Positions 7,937 through 16,762 of a stretch of 64,000 nucleotides of DNA are shown here, in pieces. Source of the DNA: Granulicella sp. 5B5 (GTDB taxonomy: Bacteria > Acidobacteriota > Terriglobia > Terriglobales > Acidobacteriaceae); contig NZ_CP046444.1 in NCBI RefSeq assembly GCF_014083945.1, forward strand, positions 3,348,001-3,412,000, in the 5' to 3' direction. The notes below the pieces were generated by a model. The model was given only the letters and a program-made list of their open reading frames with translations, searched no databases and was not told where the DNA came from. The translations under genes and the position numbers were made by a program. Every line of letters begins with the position of its first letter. Within the stretch, counting starts at the first letter, position 1.

Positions 7937-10900
7937 TGTCGAAGCGATCGTCGGACGGCTCAATGAGCTGATCGCCCCTGCAGCGCGTGGGCGGTTGTTA
8001 GCCCGGGGGCTGGCGCGTGGACTGCTCTGGCGGGATGGCGTCTTGCCTTTGGGTGCGCCGGAATTCACTCCCTCGCTCAGTCTTGATCTGCTGGACTTCG
8101 GCTATGGCGTGTTGGCACTTGCCTTGGAGGTACGCGACGCGAACCAAACACGCGAACCGGCATTTCCGACCTCCGATGCTTTTCGCGTCGCCGCCGAAGC
8201 GATCGAATCGGCGGTGCGTCGAGACGAAAGCGCAGGCCGGGATCGCGGCCGTCATCTTGTGGTGAGCGCCACTGCATTCCACCTAGCCGGGTACGCGGCT
8301 CGATCCTATTCCATGCTGCCGGTGCCAGCCTTGGAAGCAAACCTGTCAACCCAGGAACGGTGTCTAGCTCTGATCCTGCGGAAAGATATGGGCATCCTGC
8401 GAGAGCAGGTAGTTGATTGGTTTTCGGCGACCAACAGGAGCGATGATCAGATCGCGGCACGCCTGCTCGATCCCGAAGATTCATTCAATGCGGATGACGC
8501 AATGGTTCTCGCGGCAACTAACGCCTACATGCACGCGGTAGGACTAGCCGATTCAGGCCTGCTCTACGGGAACCGCGACCTGTTTCAGGGCGCCATCGAT
8601 CTCTTGCGGAGGCTGATCGCCGCGACTGCTGAGAGTGGCCAACTTGCGACTTGGTGGGTGGCTACGCTGACATTGCATCTGTTGGAAGACCTCTGGAATT
8701 CCAGCCTTCATCAGCGTTTGCCCCAGCAGGGACCTGTCTCCGGAGTCGAACGATGGCCGGAACTTCGCTCCAACTTCATTGCTCAGATGGGCGTGAGACA
8801 TCCTCCGCAACTGGAGCTGTGGCCCTCTCAACTCGATGCCGCCCGGCGTGCTGTCGACTTGTCGGATGATCTCGTCATTGCTCTACCCACTAGCGCGGGC
8901 AAAACACGCATTGCGGAACTCTGCATCCTCTGCACACTGGCAGGCGGGAAGCGAGTCGTCTATGTCACGCCATTGCGGGCCTTGTCTGCCCAGGTCGAAC
9001 GGGTCTTGGCCCGGACGTTTATTCCGCTTGGATTCAGTGTTACCTCATTGTACGGTGCGGCAGGCGCCACTGTCGCTGACGCGGAGAGCCTTGCCAGCGC
9101 CAACATCGTCGTAGCGACGCCGGAGAAGCTCGACTTTGCGATGCGTCAAGACCCGACTGTTCTGGACGATGTCGGTCTGATCGTCTTTGACGAGGGCCAC
9201 ATGATCGGTCTGGGAAGTCGCGAGCTGCGCTACGAAGCCCTGGTACAGAAGCTCCTTCGCCGCAGTGACGCAAACCAACGTCGAATCGTCTGCCTATCGG
9301 CGATGTTCAACGCTCAGGACCCATATTTCGAAGACTTCACTAAATGGCTGCGCAGCGATGATCCCGGAGCTCCGGTACAGGTATCCTGGCGTCCCACACG
9401 TCAGCGCCTGGCAACGCTCGATTGGTATACGTCCTCCGAGTCTGCCCGGCTGACATTCCGTGAAGAAGAGGCGTTCGTCCCCAACTTCCTGAAGGTCCGT
9501 GGCGGGAAAGGACAGCGTAAGAACGGCTTTCCCTTCGACGACAATGAGTTCCACGTGGCGACGGTCGATGCTTTCGCTGGGGACGGCCACTCCGTTCTGG
9601 TGTATTGCCCTGTTCGCAAGCAGACGGAGAGTTTGGCAAAGGCCTTTCTTAAGGCCTCGAAGCAGAAGTATCTGGAGCATGTCCGTCCTCTCGCGCCATT
9701 GGACTTCACTTTTGCGGCGGCCATCGGGCGGGAATGGCTAGGCGAGTCGCATTGCGCGTATACGGCGCTTGAGGCGGGTGTAGGCATCCATCATGGAGCG
9801 CTTCCCAGACCCTTCCTGAGCGCCATCGAGCAACTGCTACATCAGAGGAAGCTGAGCGTCGTGATTGCCTCGCCCACGCTTGCACAAGGTCTTGACCTCT
9901 CTTGCAGTGTGCTGGTATTTCGTTCGCTGCAGCGATACGAGCAGGGGGCGTGGAAGTACATCAGCGCAGCGGAGTTTTCAAACGTAGTTGGGCGTGTGGG
10001 GCGCGCATTCGTCGACCTCGACGGAATCGCCGTGCTGCCAACCTTCAATGCAGATAAGCGCGCGGAGCAACACAAGAACTATGCAAAATTGATTGAAGAC
10101 TCCACGGGGCAACAACTGGTCAGCGGCTTGGCACGTCTCGTGGCAAATCTGGCAATGCGCATAGCGACATTGTTGCGGGTTCCAACCCAGAATTTCTCGG
10201 AGTACGTGTTAAACAATCCCGTGCTGTGGGACGATCCTCGTCTCGCGGACACGAAAGACGACGAAGAGGACGAAGAAGTCGAAGCGACGACGCAGCGCCT
10301 GTCGGCTGATCTCGCGGACCTGGATGTCGCCATCTTATCGACGATGGACCAGCTCGGGGCTGATGTCTCTCAGATTGCAACGCTGCTCGATGAGACGTTG
10401 AAAGGATCGCTATGGCGGAGAACCCTCAACCGGTCGAACCAGCTCACGCAGACGGTTGAGCGCGAGGTACTGATTTCGCGAGCCACATGGCTATGGAGTC
10501 GAACGTCCACACAGCAGCGCGCGGCGCTGTACGCCTCGGGACTCGGCATGGAGCCCGGCCTGTTTCTCGACAATCATCGCGAGGAATTGATCGACTCCCT
10601 CGCGCAATTACACGCTGCCTTCTTGATCGCAGAAGCAGAGACGGCTGGTCAGGCCGCAGTTCGCTTTGCGACGATCGTTCTTGAGCATCCGTTCTTTGGC
10701 GTGAGGAAATTGCCGGAATCGTGGGAAATTGCACTCCAAAATTGGATTGCCGGCGTTCCGGCGGCGGACATTCTGGACGATCGAAAGGGACACGACTTCA
10801 ACCGAATGCAGATATTCCTACAGGACGCTATCGCCTTCAAACTGGTCTGGGCCGCAGAGGCGGTGCGAGTCCAGGCGAACGCACTGGCTCATCCTCGGCT

Positions 10901-11417
10901 CCTTGAGTTGGGAGAGGGTCCTGCGCTCGCGTTTACGTATGGAGTCAGCAACCGCCCTGCGGCCCTGCTGTGCCAGATGGGCTTGGCCTCACGGACTGCC
11001 GCACTGTGGGCGGTCGAAAAAGCCAATGCGACGTTCAAGAACACTTTTGGAGCCAAGCTCTGGTTATCGAACCATGAGCAGCTACTCGGACAGAGAGACT
11101 TCTGGCAGACCGATGACCAGCATTTGCTGTGGAACCGCTTTGTGACTCGGGAAGACATCGACTCCCCGAGGGAGTGGAAGCGTTTGCAGTTTGCTCTCGA
11201 CATCCAGTGGAGCGGCGTACCGCTTCCTCCGCGATCGACGGTGCGGGTAGTTCCCAAGGCAGATAGCACAGGCCTCGTCTGCACAAGTGGTTTACGTCCG
11301 GTGGGCCGGATTGCGATGCCGTTCGACTGTACCGCGTGGCATACCGAGGCCGTGACTGGAGACGATGGCAAGTTGTTGTTCTCCCTCTATGGACCAGAGC
11401 ATTACGCCGCCAACTGA
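7926..11417 (+). CDS. hamB: Hachiman helicase subunit HamB
   Basis: A 1163-residue Ski2-like superfamily 2 helicase. An N-terminal helical region (1-290) precedes the motor: Walker A PTSAGKT (321-327), VVYVTPLRAL, VATPEKLDF, DEGH (422-425, in place of DEAH), LSAMF (458-461), then GVGIHHGALPR (619-628), SPTLAQGLDL (649-658) and NVVGRVGRA (686-694). The remaining C-terminal 460 residues are helical with an acidic DDEEDEEVE patch. In Hachiman, HamB senses DNA damage or phage DNA and controls HamA. Its length and the hamA overlap fit the family. A strong hairpin begins at its stop codon. Confidence 0.9.
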   Translation: MANNVEAIVGRLNELIAPAARGRLLARGLARGLLWRDGVLPLGAPEFTPSLSLDLLDFGYGVLALALEVRDANQTREPAFPTSDAFRVAAEAIESAVRRDESAGRDRGRHLVVSATAFHLAGYAARSYSMLPVPALEANLSTQERCLALILRKDMGILREQVVDWFSATNRSDDQIAARLLDPEDSFNADDAMVLAATNAYMHAVGLADSGLLYGNRDLFQGAIDLLRRLIAATAESGQLATWWVATLTLHLLEDLWNSSLHQRLPQQGPVSGVERWPELRSNFIAQMGVRHPPQLELWPSQLDAARRAVDLSDDLVIALPTSAGKTRIAELCILCTLAGGKRVVYVTPLRALSAQVERVLARTFIPLGFSVTSLYGAAGATVADAESLASANIVVATPEKLDFAMRQDPTVLDDVGLIVFDEGHMIGLGSRELRYEALVQKLLRRSDANQRRIVCLSAMFNAQDPYFEDFTKWLRSDDPGAPVQVSWRPTRQRLATLDWYTSSESARLTFREEEAFVPNFLKVRGGKGQRKNGFPFDDNEFHVATVDAFAGDGHSVLVYCPVRKQTESLAKAFLKASKQKYLEHVRPLAPLDFTFAAAIGREWLGESHCAYTALEAGVGIHHGALPRPFLSAIEQLLHQRKLSVVIASPTLAQGLDLSCSVLVFRSLQRYEQGAWKYISAAEFSNVVGRVGRAFVDLDGIAVLPTFNADKRAEQHKNYAKLIEDSTGQQLVSGLARLVANLAMRIATLLRVPTQNFSEYVLNNPVLWDDPRLADTKDDEEDEEVEATTQRLSADLADLDVAILSTMDQLGADVSQIATLLDETLKGSLWRRTLNRSNQLTQTVEREVLISRATWLWSRTSTQQRAALYASGLGMEPGLFLDNHREELIDSLAQLHAAFLIAEAETAGQAAVRFATIVLEHPFFGVRKLPESWEIALQNWIAGVPAADILDDRKGHDFNRMQIFLQDAIAFKLVWAAEAVRVQANALAHPRLLELGEGPALAFTYGVSNRPAALLCQMGLASRTAALWAVEKANATFKNTFGAKLWLSNHEQLLGQRDFWQTDDQHLLWNRFVTREDIDSPREWKRLQFALDIQWSGVPLPPRSTVRVVPKADSTGLVCTSGLRPVGRIAMPFDCTAWHTEAVTGDDGKLLFSLYGPEHYAAN

Positions 11418-11444
11418 TGTGCCGCTCGCTGAGCGGAACATCAG
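11414..11444. terminator. Hairpin at the hamB stop, convergent junction
   Basis: CTGATGT pairs with ACATCAG and, inside it, CCGCTC pairs with GAGCGG around a three-base loop. The hairpin overlaps the hamB TGA and lies between hamB and the convergent P-loop gene. There is no T-run, so it is either a weak bidirectional terminator or an mRNA 3'-end stabiliser. Confidence 0.55.
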
Positions 11445-11469
11445 GTATCCCTGAAGACCTGCTTGCTGG

Positions 11470-11967
11470 CTACACGACCAGTCCTCTAGCCGACGCCCAA
11501 CCGTGGATGAACTGACGCAGTTCCTCGACTCTGTAACGGAGCCTTTCTGTTCCCGCCCTGCCGTCGCGAATGGAGATGAGGGCATCATTCTGAAGGAGGA
11601 TATTGACCAAGCCAAGCCTGTCCCAATGCTCCTCTCCATCATGACCCGGGTTGAGCCATTGCGCATAGATCGCAAAACCCTCGGTGAAGATGTGATTCCA
11701 GGTACTTTCGAATGCTTCCTCCACATACTGGACCGAACAGAGAACGATTCGGCAATCGACATCCGCAAGCACCTCTGCGGCATATTTCTTTCGCTCTTCA
11801 TTGGAACCGCTGATCAGAAAGACTTCAGCCGTGTGCCCCTCGTCGTCCAACCAAAGTCTTCGGGGCTCTTTGCCCGTTCGGACTTCATGACCGAAGAGAC
11901 TATTCCATGTAGTCGATTTGCCGGAATTCCGGCTACCGATCACCGCAACGAACAAACGATCCGCCAT
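11470..11967 (-). CDS. Small P-loop NTPase-like protein
   Basis: A 165-residue protein starting MADRLFVAVIGSRNSGKSTT, with an unmistakable Walker A (GSRNSGKST, 11-19). A conserved-looking CRIVLCSVQYVEEAF segment and a WLNPG motif follow, but no clear G4/G5 GTPase motifs, so the NTPase class is uncertain. It is convergent with hamB (gap 52 bases) and divergent from the SPARDA operon. Single-domain P-loop proteins of this look are often hypothetical. A role as a sensor or switch for one of the flanking defence systems is only an inference from position. Confidence 0.65.
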   Translation of the reverse strand: MADRLFVAVIGSRNSGKSTTWNSLFGHEVRTGKEPRRLWLDDEGHTAEVFLISGSNEERKKYAAEVLADVDCRIVLCSVQYVEEAFESTWNHIFTEGFAIYAQWLNPGHDGEEHWDRLGLVNILLQNDALISIRDGRAGTERLRYRVEELRQFIHGWASARGLVV

Positions 11968-12192
11968 TTCATCCCTCTCCAGAGCCGGAGTTGCACAACT
12001 TTATAATGCTGCATTGGGCCGTTCACACGCTGTGCGAGGATGCCGGCGATGTCGCTATGACCAGTCTGATCGAGAACTGGATAGACCAGGGGCAGAGGCG
12101 GAGCTGGTTTCTTTTCGCGCCGTAGATAGGTGGAATCGAACCGAGATTTACACGGATTTATACAGAACCATTGGAGTTAGTTCTAATTTCCT

Positions 12193-13587
12193 ATGCCAAT
12201 CCGAGATAATGGAGGGATGGCGAACAGAAGGCGACAGCAGAGCAAAATTCGGCCAAAAACCTTGTCGTCCACGGGACAGACTGGCCAGCAGGGAGTCAAT
12301 TTCATCGAGGGGATTCTCTTGAAGATGGGCTCCCGCTGGACGGCCAGCGGACCGAACGAAGTGGGGATTGATGGTTACATCGAACTCTTCGACCCCGCCA
12401 AGCGAGTCCCCTTGGGCTTGAATCTGGCCGTACAAAGCAAAGTTGTCTCGTCCATCCGCGATGCCGTCGACGAATTCCGTTATACCTGCAATCCGAGTGA
12501 TTTGCAGTACTGGCTTAAAACCAATCTTCCGGTGATTCTGATCGTTTCCGATCCAGAGACGCAGCAGGGCTACTGGGTCTCCATTCCCGAGGTTTTCCGG
12601 GACTGGAAGCCCGGCGACAGCACCTCCATCCTTTATCGAAAAGAACAACACCGCTTTAGCACGGCATCCCTGTCGGAACTTGTGCGCGTGGCCGCACCGA
12701 AAGGAGAGTTATACCTTCCGCCACGGCCCACTGCCGAACGTCTTTGGAGCAACCTGCTTGCGATTGAAGGATTGCCCGCTGTGGTCTACGTGGCGGCGAC
12801 GCAGTATCGGGACCCCACGGATATATGGGAGATTCTGAATCGGAAGAAGATTCGCCCCGCATCCGGGTGGATTATTTGGGAGAAGAAGCTTATCAGTTTC
12901 GAAGATCTATCTAGCTCGGATTGGGACTCGATCTGCGAGCCTGGAACGGTCGAAGGGTTCGACACGGTGGAGTGGTCGGAGTCTGATGATCCCGAACGGA
13001 CGCGCCTCTTCGTCCAGTTGTTGAACAAGACGCTGCGCGCACAGGTTGACGCCCGTCTGCGGTTTTGGCCGAAGGACGACTGCTTCGCGATGGTTGGGGA
13101 AAAACGAAAGCAATCCTACAAATCGCTCAAGCGAACGAGTGGCCTGAGCGTCGTTTCCCAATTCAGCAGCAAGGCCAAGGATGGAAGGGTCTTCCACTAT
13201 CGTCGACACCTTGCCTTTCGCGGGCAATTTCGCTTTTTAGACGGTGCCTGGTTTCTTGAGATCACACCGACCTACCGCTTCACCAGTGACGGTTTCAAAC
13301 GTGACATGTTCCACGAGTCGCGATTGAAAAAGATCAAAGAGATCGAGGGAAACCGCGCCGTGCTGAGTTGCGTGCTCTTCTGGGCAAACCACCTTCAGCC
13401 GGAAGACGGGCTCTTCGCCGGTCCTCAACCGCCCATCGTATTCGGCGAGTTGAAAACGATCAATGTGAACATCGGAGTGGATGATAAGTCCTGGCAGCAA
13501 AATGATCCAGACACGGCAGCACTCGATCAGCAGAGCAGCTCGCAGGGCCTGTTGCCGATGGAGATTCCGACGGGAGAGGCCAAATGA
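12193..13587 (+). CDS. SPARDA effector: DUF4365 nuclease fused to APAZ
   Basis: 464 residues. The N-terminal part (about 25-170) is DUF4365, a PD-(D/E)xK-type nuclease: TGQQGVNFIEGIL, GIDGYIEL with Asp60, and LAVQSKV giving a Gln81-x-Lys83 form of the ExK motif. The rest (about 180-430) is long, beta-rich and in the place of the APAZ domain that pairs with short Argonautes. This is the DREN-APAZ architecture of SPARDA, in which guide-directed target binding by pAgo unleashes indiscriminate nuclease activity. The stop overlaps the pAgo start by ATGA. An alternative ATG at 12217 abuts GGAGGG with too little spacing. APAZ is assigned by position and length more than by motif. Confidence 0.82.
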   Translation: MPIRDNGGMANRRRQQSKIRPKTLSSTGQTGQQGVNFIEGILLKMGSRWTASGPNEVGIDGYIELFDPAKRVPLGLNLAVQSKVVSSIRDAVDEFRYTCNPSDLQYWLKTNLPVILIVSDPETQQGYWVSIPEVFRDWKPGDSTSILYRKEQHRFSTASLSELVRVAAPKGELYLPPRPTAERLWSNLLAIEGLPAVVYVAATQYRDPTDIWEILNRKKIRPASGWIIWEKKLISFEDLSSSDWDSICEPGTVEGFDTVEWSESDDPERTRLFVQLLNKTLRAQVDARLRFWPKDDCFAMVGEKRKQSYKSLKRTSGLSVVSQFSSKAKDGRVFHYRRHLAFRGQFRFLDGAWFLEITPTYRFTSDGFKRDMFHESRLKKIKEIEGNRAVLSCVLFWANHLQPEDGLFAGPQPPIVFGELKTINVNIGVDDKSWQQNDPDTAALDQQSSSQGLLPMEIPTGEAK

Positions 13588-15053
13588 AATTCGAATTCTT
13601 CGATGAGCCTGAACTCGAATTTGGCAATGGCGGCACTCATGTGGACATCCGTTATGGCCTCATGGCGCACGGCCCATTGGATCTCGACGAGACGACCGCA
13701 CCGCAGCAGATTCGCGTGGGACTTTTGGGAACGGCAGAGAGCGTGGCCGCTGTGCGGGCCTGGTTCGAAAAGTGTGAAGCCGGGATCGACGCCAAGAAAA
13801 GCCGTCTCGGGAATCTCTTTCCGCCTTTCCCGGGTTTTCGCGAGGACACAGCGTTCCGCTCGCAACTAATGTTTCACGACCGCTGGACTTCGACGATTCG
13901 TCAACGGGAGATCGACCCGCTGCTCCAGACGCCTGGGAGTCCTACCCTCGTGCAGGACTTCGTCAAGCTTTTCATTGAACACGTGAATGCTGTGCGTGAA
14001 AGCGGTGGGCCAATGGTCATCGTGTGCGCGCCACCCAAAGATGTTCTCGATGCGGTCGATGCACGGGTCTCGCGCAAGGTAGACGCACAGGAGCAGGATC
14101 TGGACGAAAGCGCTGAGGAGACGGAAGCAGCCGTTCCGAGTCCCGCTTTCCATGACCTGTTGAAGGCCGAAGTCATGCGGGTTGGCGTGCCAATTCAGAT
14201 GATCCGTCCTTCTACCTATGGCGGACAGGCGAAGCGCAACCCGAAATCAAGGGCCAGCTCTTTGCCTTTGCAGGATGAGGCGACACGAGCATGGAACATT
14301 CACGCCGCACTCTACTACAAAGCAGGGGGAGCTCCGTGGAGATTGCTGCGCAATCCGAGTGAACTGACGACGTGCTTTGTAGGCATCAGCTTTTATCGGA
14401 GTCTCGACGGGGACCGGATCATGACGTCCGTCGCTCAGGTCTTCAATGAACGGGGCGAAGGTGTGATCGTCAAAGGAGCGCAGGCAGAACTTGATAAGAA
14501 CGATCGGCAACCCCACCTCAAGAAGGAAGATGCCAAAGCGTTGCTGAAGAATGCGATCGCTGTGTACCGCAAGGAACATCACACTAGTCCGGCGCGACTC
14601 GTGGTGCACAAAACATCGCGACTCACGGCTGGAGAGATGGAAGGCTTTCGCAGTGCTGCGGACGAACACGACATCGAATCGGTCGAAATGATTAGTGTCA
14701 AGCGTTCGTTCACCAGGCTTTATCGAGAAGGGACGTATCCGCCGCTGCGAGGCAGCTTCCTGAAGCTCCAAGAAAACAGTGGTCTTCTCTACCTGCGTGG
14801 AAGCGTTCAGTTCTTTGAGACCTATCCGGGGATGTATGTTCCAAGGCCGCTCGAACTATCCGTGACAAAGGCTGAGACGAGCGTCGAACAGATCGCGCGC
14901 GAAATGTTGTCGCTGTCGAAGCTGAATTGGAACAACACCCAGTTCGATGGAGGAGAGCCCATCACGTTACGAGCAGCGCGCCGCGTCGGAGATATTCTGA
15001 AGTGCATTCCGGAGAATGGCATCATCCTGCCCAGCTTCCGTTTCTTTATCTAA
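13584..15053 (+). CDS. Short prokaryotic Argonaute (MID-PIWI), catalytically inactive
   Basis: A 489-residue short Argonaute lacking N and PAZ domains. The MID-like half spans about 50-210 and PIWI about 230-489. The PIWI end signature LNWNNTQFDGGEPITL (447-462) followed by ARRVGDIL is diagnostic. The first catalytic Asp site reads VGISF (266-270) and the RDG-like site reads HKTSR (342-346), so the DEDX tetrad is lost, as in other short pAgos. It should bind a small RNA guide and target DNA and work through the DUF4365-APAZ partner encoded just upstream (ATGA overlap). No signal or membrane segment. Confidence 0.88.
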   Translation: MKFEFFDEPELEFGNGGTHVDIRYGLMAHGPLDLDETTAPQQIRVGLLGTAESVAAVRAWFEKCEAGIDAKKSRLGNLFPPFPGFREDTAFRSQLMFHDRWTSTIRQREIDPLLQTPGSPTLVQDFVKLFIEHVNAVRESGGPMVIVCAPPKDVLDAVDARVSRKVDAQEQDLDESAEETEAAVPSPAFHDLLKAEVMRVGVPIQMIRPSTYGGQAKRNPKSRASSLPLQDEATRAWNIHAALYYKAGGAPWRLLRNPSELTTCFVGISFYRSLDGDRIMTSVAQVFNERGEGVIVKGAQAELDKNDRQPHLKKEDAKALLKNAIAVYRKEHHTSPARLVVHKTSRLTAGEMEGFRSAADEHDIESVEMISVKRSFTRLYREGTYPPLRGSFLKLQENSGLLYLRGSVQFFETYPGMYVPRPLELSVTKAETSVEQIAREMLSLSKLNWNNTQFDGGEPITLRAARRVGDILKCIPENGIILPSFRFFI

Positions 15054-15057
15054 TCCT

Positions 15058-15213
15058 ATGACTATCCCTCTTTCCGATGCGGAGTTGGGCGCGAGGTTGG
15101 ACGCCCGGAGGCAGCAAGGCTTTCTTGTGCCCCTGAATCCGGCGGAAGGCGCCGCTCACAATCAGTGCCGTGAGAAAACCGAAATCACGCTTTCTGCGTT
15201 GATTTTTATTTAG
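15058..15213 (+). CDS. Possible 51-residue ORF after the pAgo gene
   Basis: A short frame begins five bases after the pAgo stop and encodes MTIPLSDAELGARLDARRQQ followed by a probably junk tail. The first 30 residues look protein-like (acidic-basic helix), the rest does not. It could be the start of a third operon gene truncated by recombination, or chance. I do not recognise it. Confidence 0.3.
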   Translation: MTIPLSDAELGARLDARRQQGFLVPLNPAEGAAHNQCREKTEITLSALIFI

Positions 15214-15271
15214 CAGTTAAGACCACGTGGGGAACTATTGACATCATCGCCACATTTGACGATGATTCGGT

Positions 15272-15940
15272 ATGCGCTATTCAGGAGGAAAAGGAAAGAG
15301 CTACCCGCACCTGCTCAATCTAATGCCTCCGCACGAGACCTATGTCGAATCGCATCTCGGAGGTGGCGCGGTTATGAGGCATAAGCGCCCCTCGCCGCGC
15401 CAGATCGGTATTGATATAGATCCGGCCGTCATCACGAAGTGGAGAAAAATCCCGGATCGTCCTTGCGAAGTTGTATGCGGCGATGCCGTTGAGCACCTTA
15501 GCGCGCTAGCCGTAGACCAGAACACGCTGATCTATGCTGATCCGCCATACGTATCCAGCACTCGACGGCGCTCTCGTGTATACCGTTTCGATTACACCGA
15601 TGATGATCACGAGCGTTTGATTGACTGTCTATCCGGGAAAGCATGCTTGGTCATGCTGTCGGGATACGACAACGACCTATACAGAAGCCGATTGAGCGGG
15701 TGGACCAAGGTCTCCTTTCCCGCCAAAACACATACAGGGGTTCGAGAGGAGTCGGTTTGGCTCAACTTCGATCCGCCAAAACGGCTGCATGACAGCACTC
15801 ATCTGGGCAAGAGTTTTCGAGAACGAGAAGTTATCAAGAAACGACGGACAAGATTGCAATCCCGTATAACAAGCCTTCCGGTAGTCGAGCAGCACGGCCT
15901 ACTCACCTGGCTGCAATGCCAACTTGAGGAAACTATATGA
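15272..15940 (+). CDS. D12-class adenine-specific DNA methyltransferase
   Basis: A 222-residue N6-adenine methyltransferase of the Dam/D12 class. SAM motif I is YVESHLGGGAV (24-34), with MRYSGGKGKSY at the start in place of the WAGGK box, and the catalytic motif IV is DPPY (90-93). It is shorter than typical Dam (about 270), mainly through a reduced target-recognition region. An in-frame TGA directly upstream fixes ATG 15272. Its stop overlaps the glycosylase gene by ATGA, so the two are co-translated. No cognate restriction endonuclease is nearby. It may mark self DNA for the neighbouring module or be a solitary methylase. Confidence 0.87.
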   Translation: MRYSGGKGKSYPHLLNLMPPHETYVESHLGGGAVMRHKRPSPRQIGIDIDPAVITKWRKIPDRPCEVVCGDAVEHLSALAVDQNTLIYADPPYVSSTRRRSRVYRFDYTDDDHERLIDCLSGKACLVMLSGYDNDLYRSRLSGWTKVSFPAKTHTGVREESVWLNFDPPKRLHDSTHLGKSFREREVIKKRRTRLQSRITSLPVVEQHGLLTWLQCQLEETI

Positions 15941-16761
15941 GTCGTCTTGTAAGTTTGTTCATCGAAGACCAGTTAGTGCAACGTGAAATGCCACAGGCGA
16001 CTGACGAACTCTTACCCGGAGTCTCTTGGGGTGATCCTTGGACATTATTTACGCCCGCATATTGGCTTGCTCTGGCATGGATAACCAAAGTCGATCGCAG
16101 CAAAACGAACAGGTATCGTGCAAAGGACGGAATTGTTAATGAACTCGGATTTTGCATGCTTGGTGGCTTTGGCATTACCGCCGAACTCGCAACAGTCGCA
16201 TTCGAGCGATGCAAAGAGGCAGGTCTCTTTGCCAATGCGGAAACGCGTGCAGAAAGATGGACGACCGAATTAAGCAGCCCTTTCACCCTCAATGGGCGGT
16301 CAATCAGATACCGCTATCCCAATCAGAAAGCGCGATTCCTCTCCGCAGCGATGAAATACGTGAAAGAGCACGAATTGAGTTTGGATTCGGGACGGGCCCT
16401 CCGTGATCAACTGTTGGAGATTGCGGGGGTAGGCTACAAGACTGCGAGTTGGGTTACACGAAATGTATTGGACAGTGATGATGTTGCGATTTTAGATATC
16501 CATTTGATTCGAGCAGGGCGTCTATGTGGGCTGTTTTCTGCCAAAGATGATGTGCAGCGTAACTACTTGAGCATGGAGGAGCGTTTCCTTTTATTCTCAC
16601 GGCAACTGCAGCTTCGTCCCGCAATTTTGGATTGTTTGATTTGGGATGAAATGCGCGCGGCTGGTCCTCTGCCGATCAATCTTCTGAATGAAACAGACCA
16701 TACTCATACCGGACATCGTCGATCAAAGTCAGGCCAGACGCAATTATGGCTTTCTGTTTGA
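15937..16761 (+). CDS. OGG-fold HhH-GPD DNA glycosylase
   Basis: A 274-residue base-excision type glycosylase. The helix-hairpin-helix LLEIAGVGYKTASWVTRN (159-176) carries the bifunctional glycosylase/AP-lyase Lys168, and AILDIH supplies the catalytic Asp187. It lacks an iron-sulphur cluster motif, as in OGG enzymes. The N-terminal half is divergent from Ogg1 and may set base specificity. It overlaps the D12 methylase by four bases and ends two bases from the convergent QueC-like gene. Together they suggest DNA base modification and removal as one function; the substrate is unknown. Confidence 0.83.
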   Translation: MSRLVSLFIEDQLVQREMPQATDELLPGVSWGDPWTLFTPAYWLALAWITKVDRSKTNRYRAKDGIVNELGFCMLGGFGITAELATVAFERCKEAGLFANAETRAERWTTELSSPFTLNGRSIRYRYPNQKARFLSAAMKYVKEHELSLDSGRALRDQLLEIAGVGYKTASWVTRNVLDSDDVAILDIHLIRAGRLCGLFSAKDDVQRNYLSMEERFLLFSRQLQLRPAILDCLIWDEMRAAGPLPINLLNETDHTHTGHRRSKSGQTQLWLSV

Positions 16762-16762
16762 A

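Noticed and set aside
7415-8068. 217-codon minus frame over hamA and hamB
   Set aside because: It is antisense to two families with intact motifs.
11503-12006. 167-codon plus frame opposite the P-loop gene
   Set aside because: The minus frame has a Walker A and good composition; the plus frame resembles no protein family.
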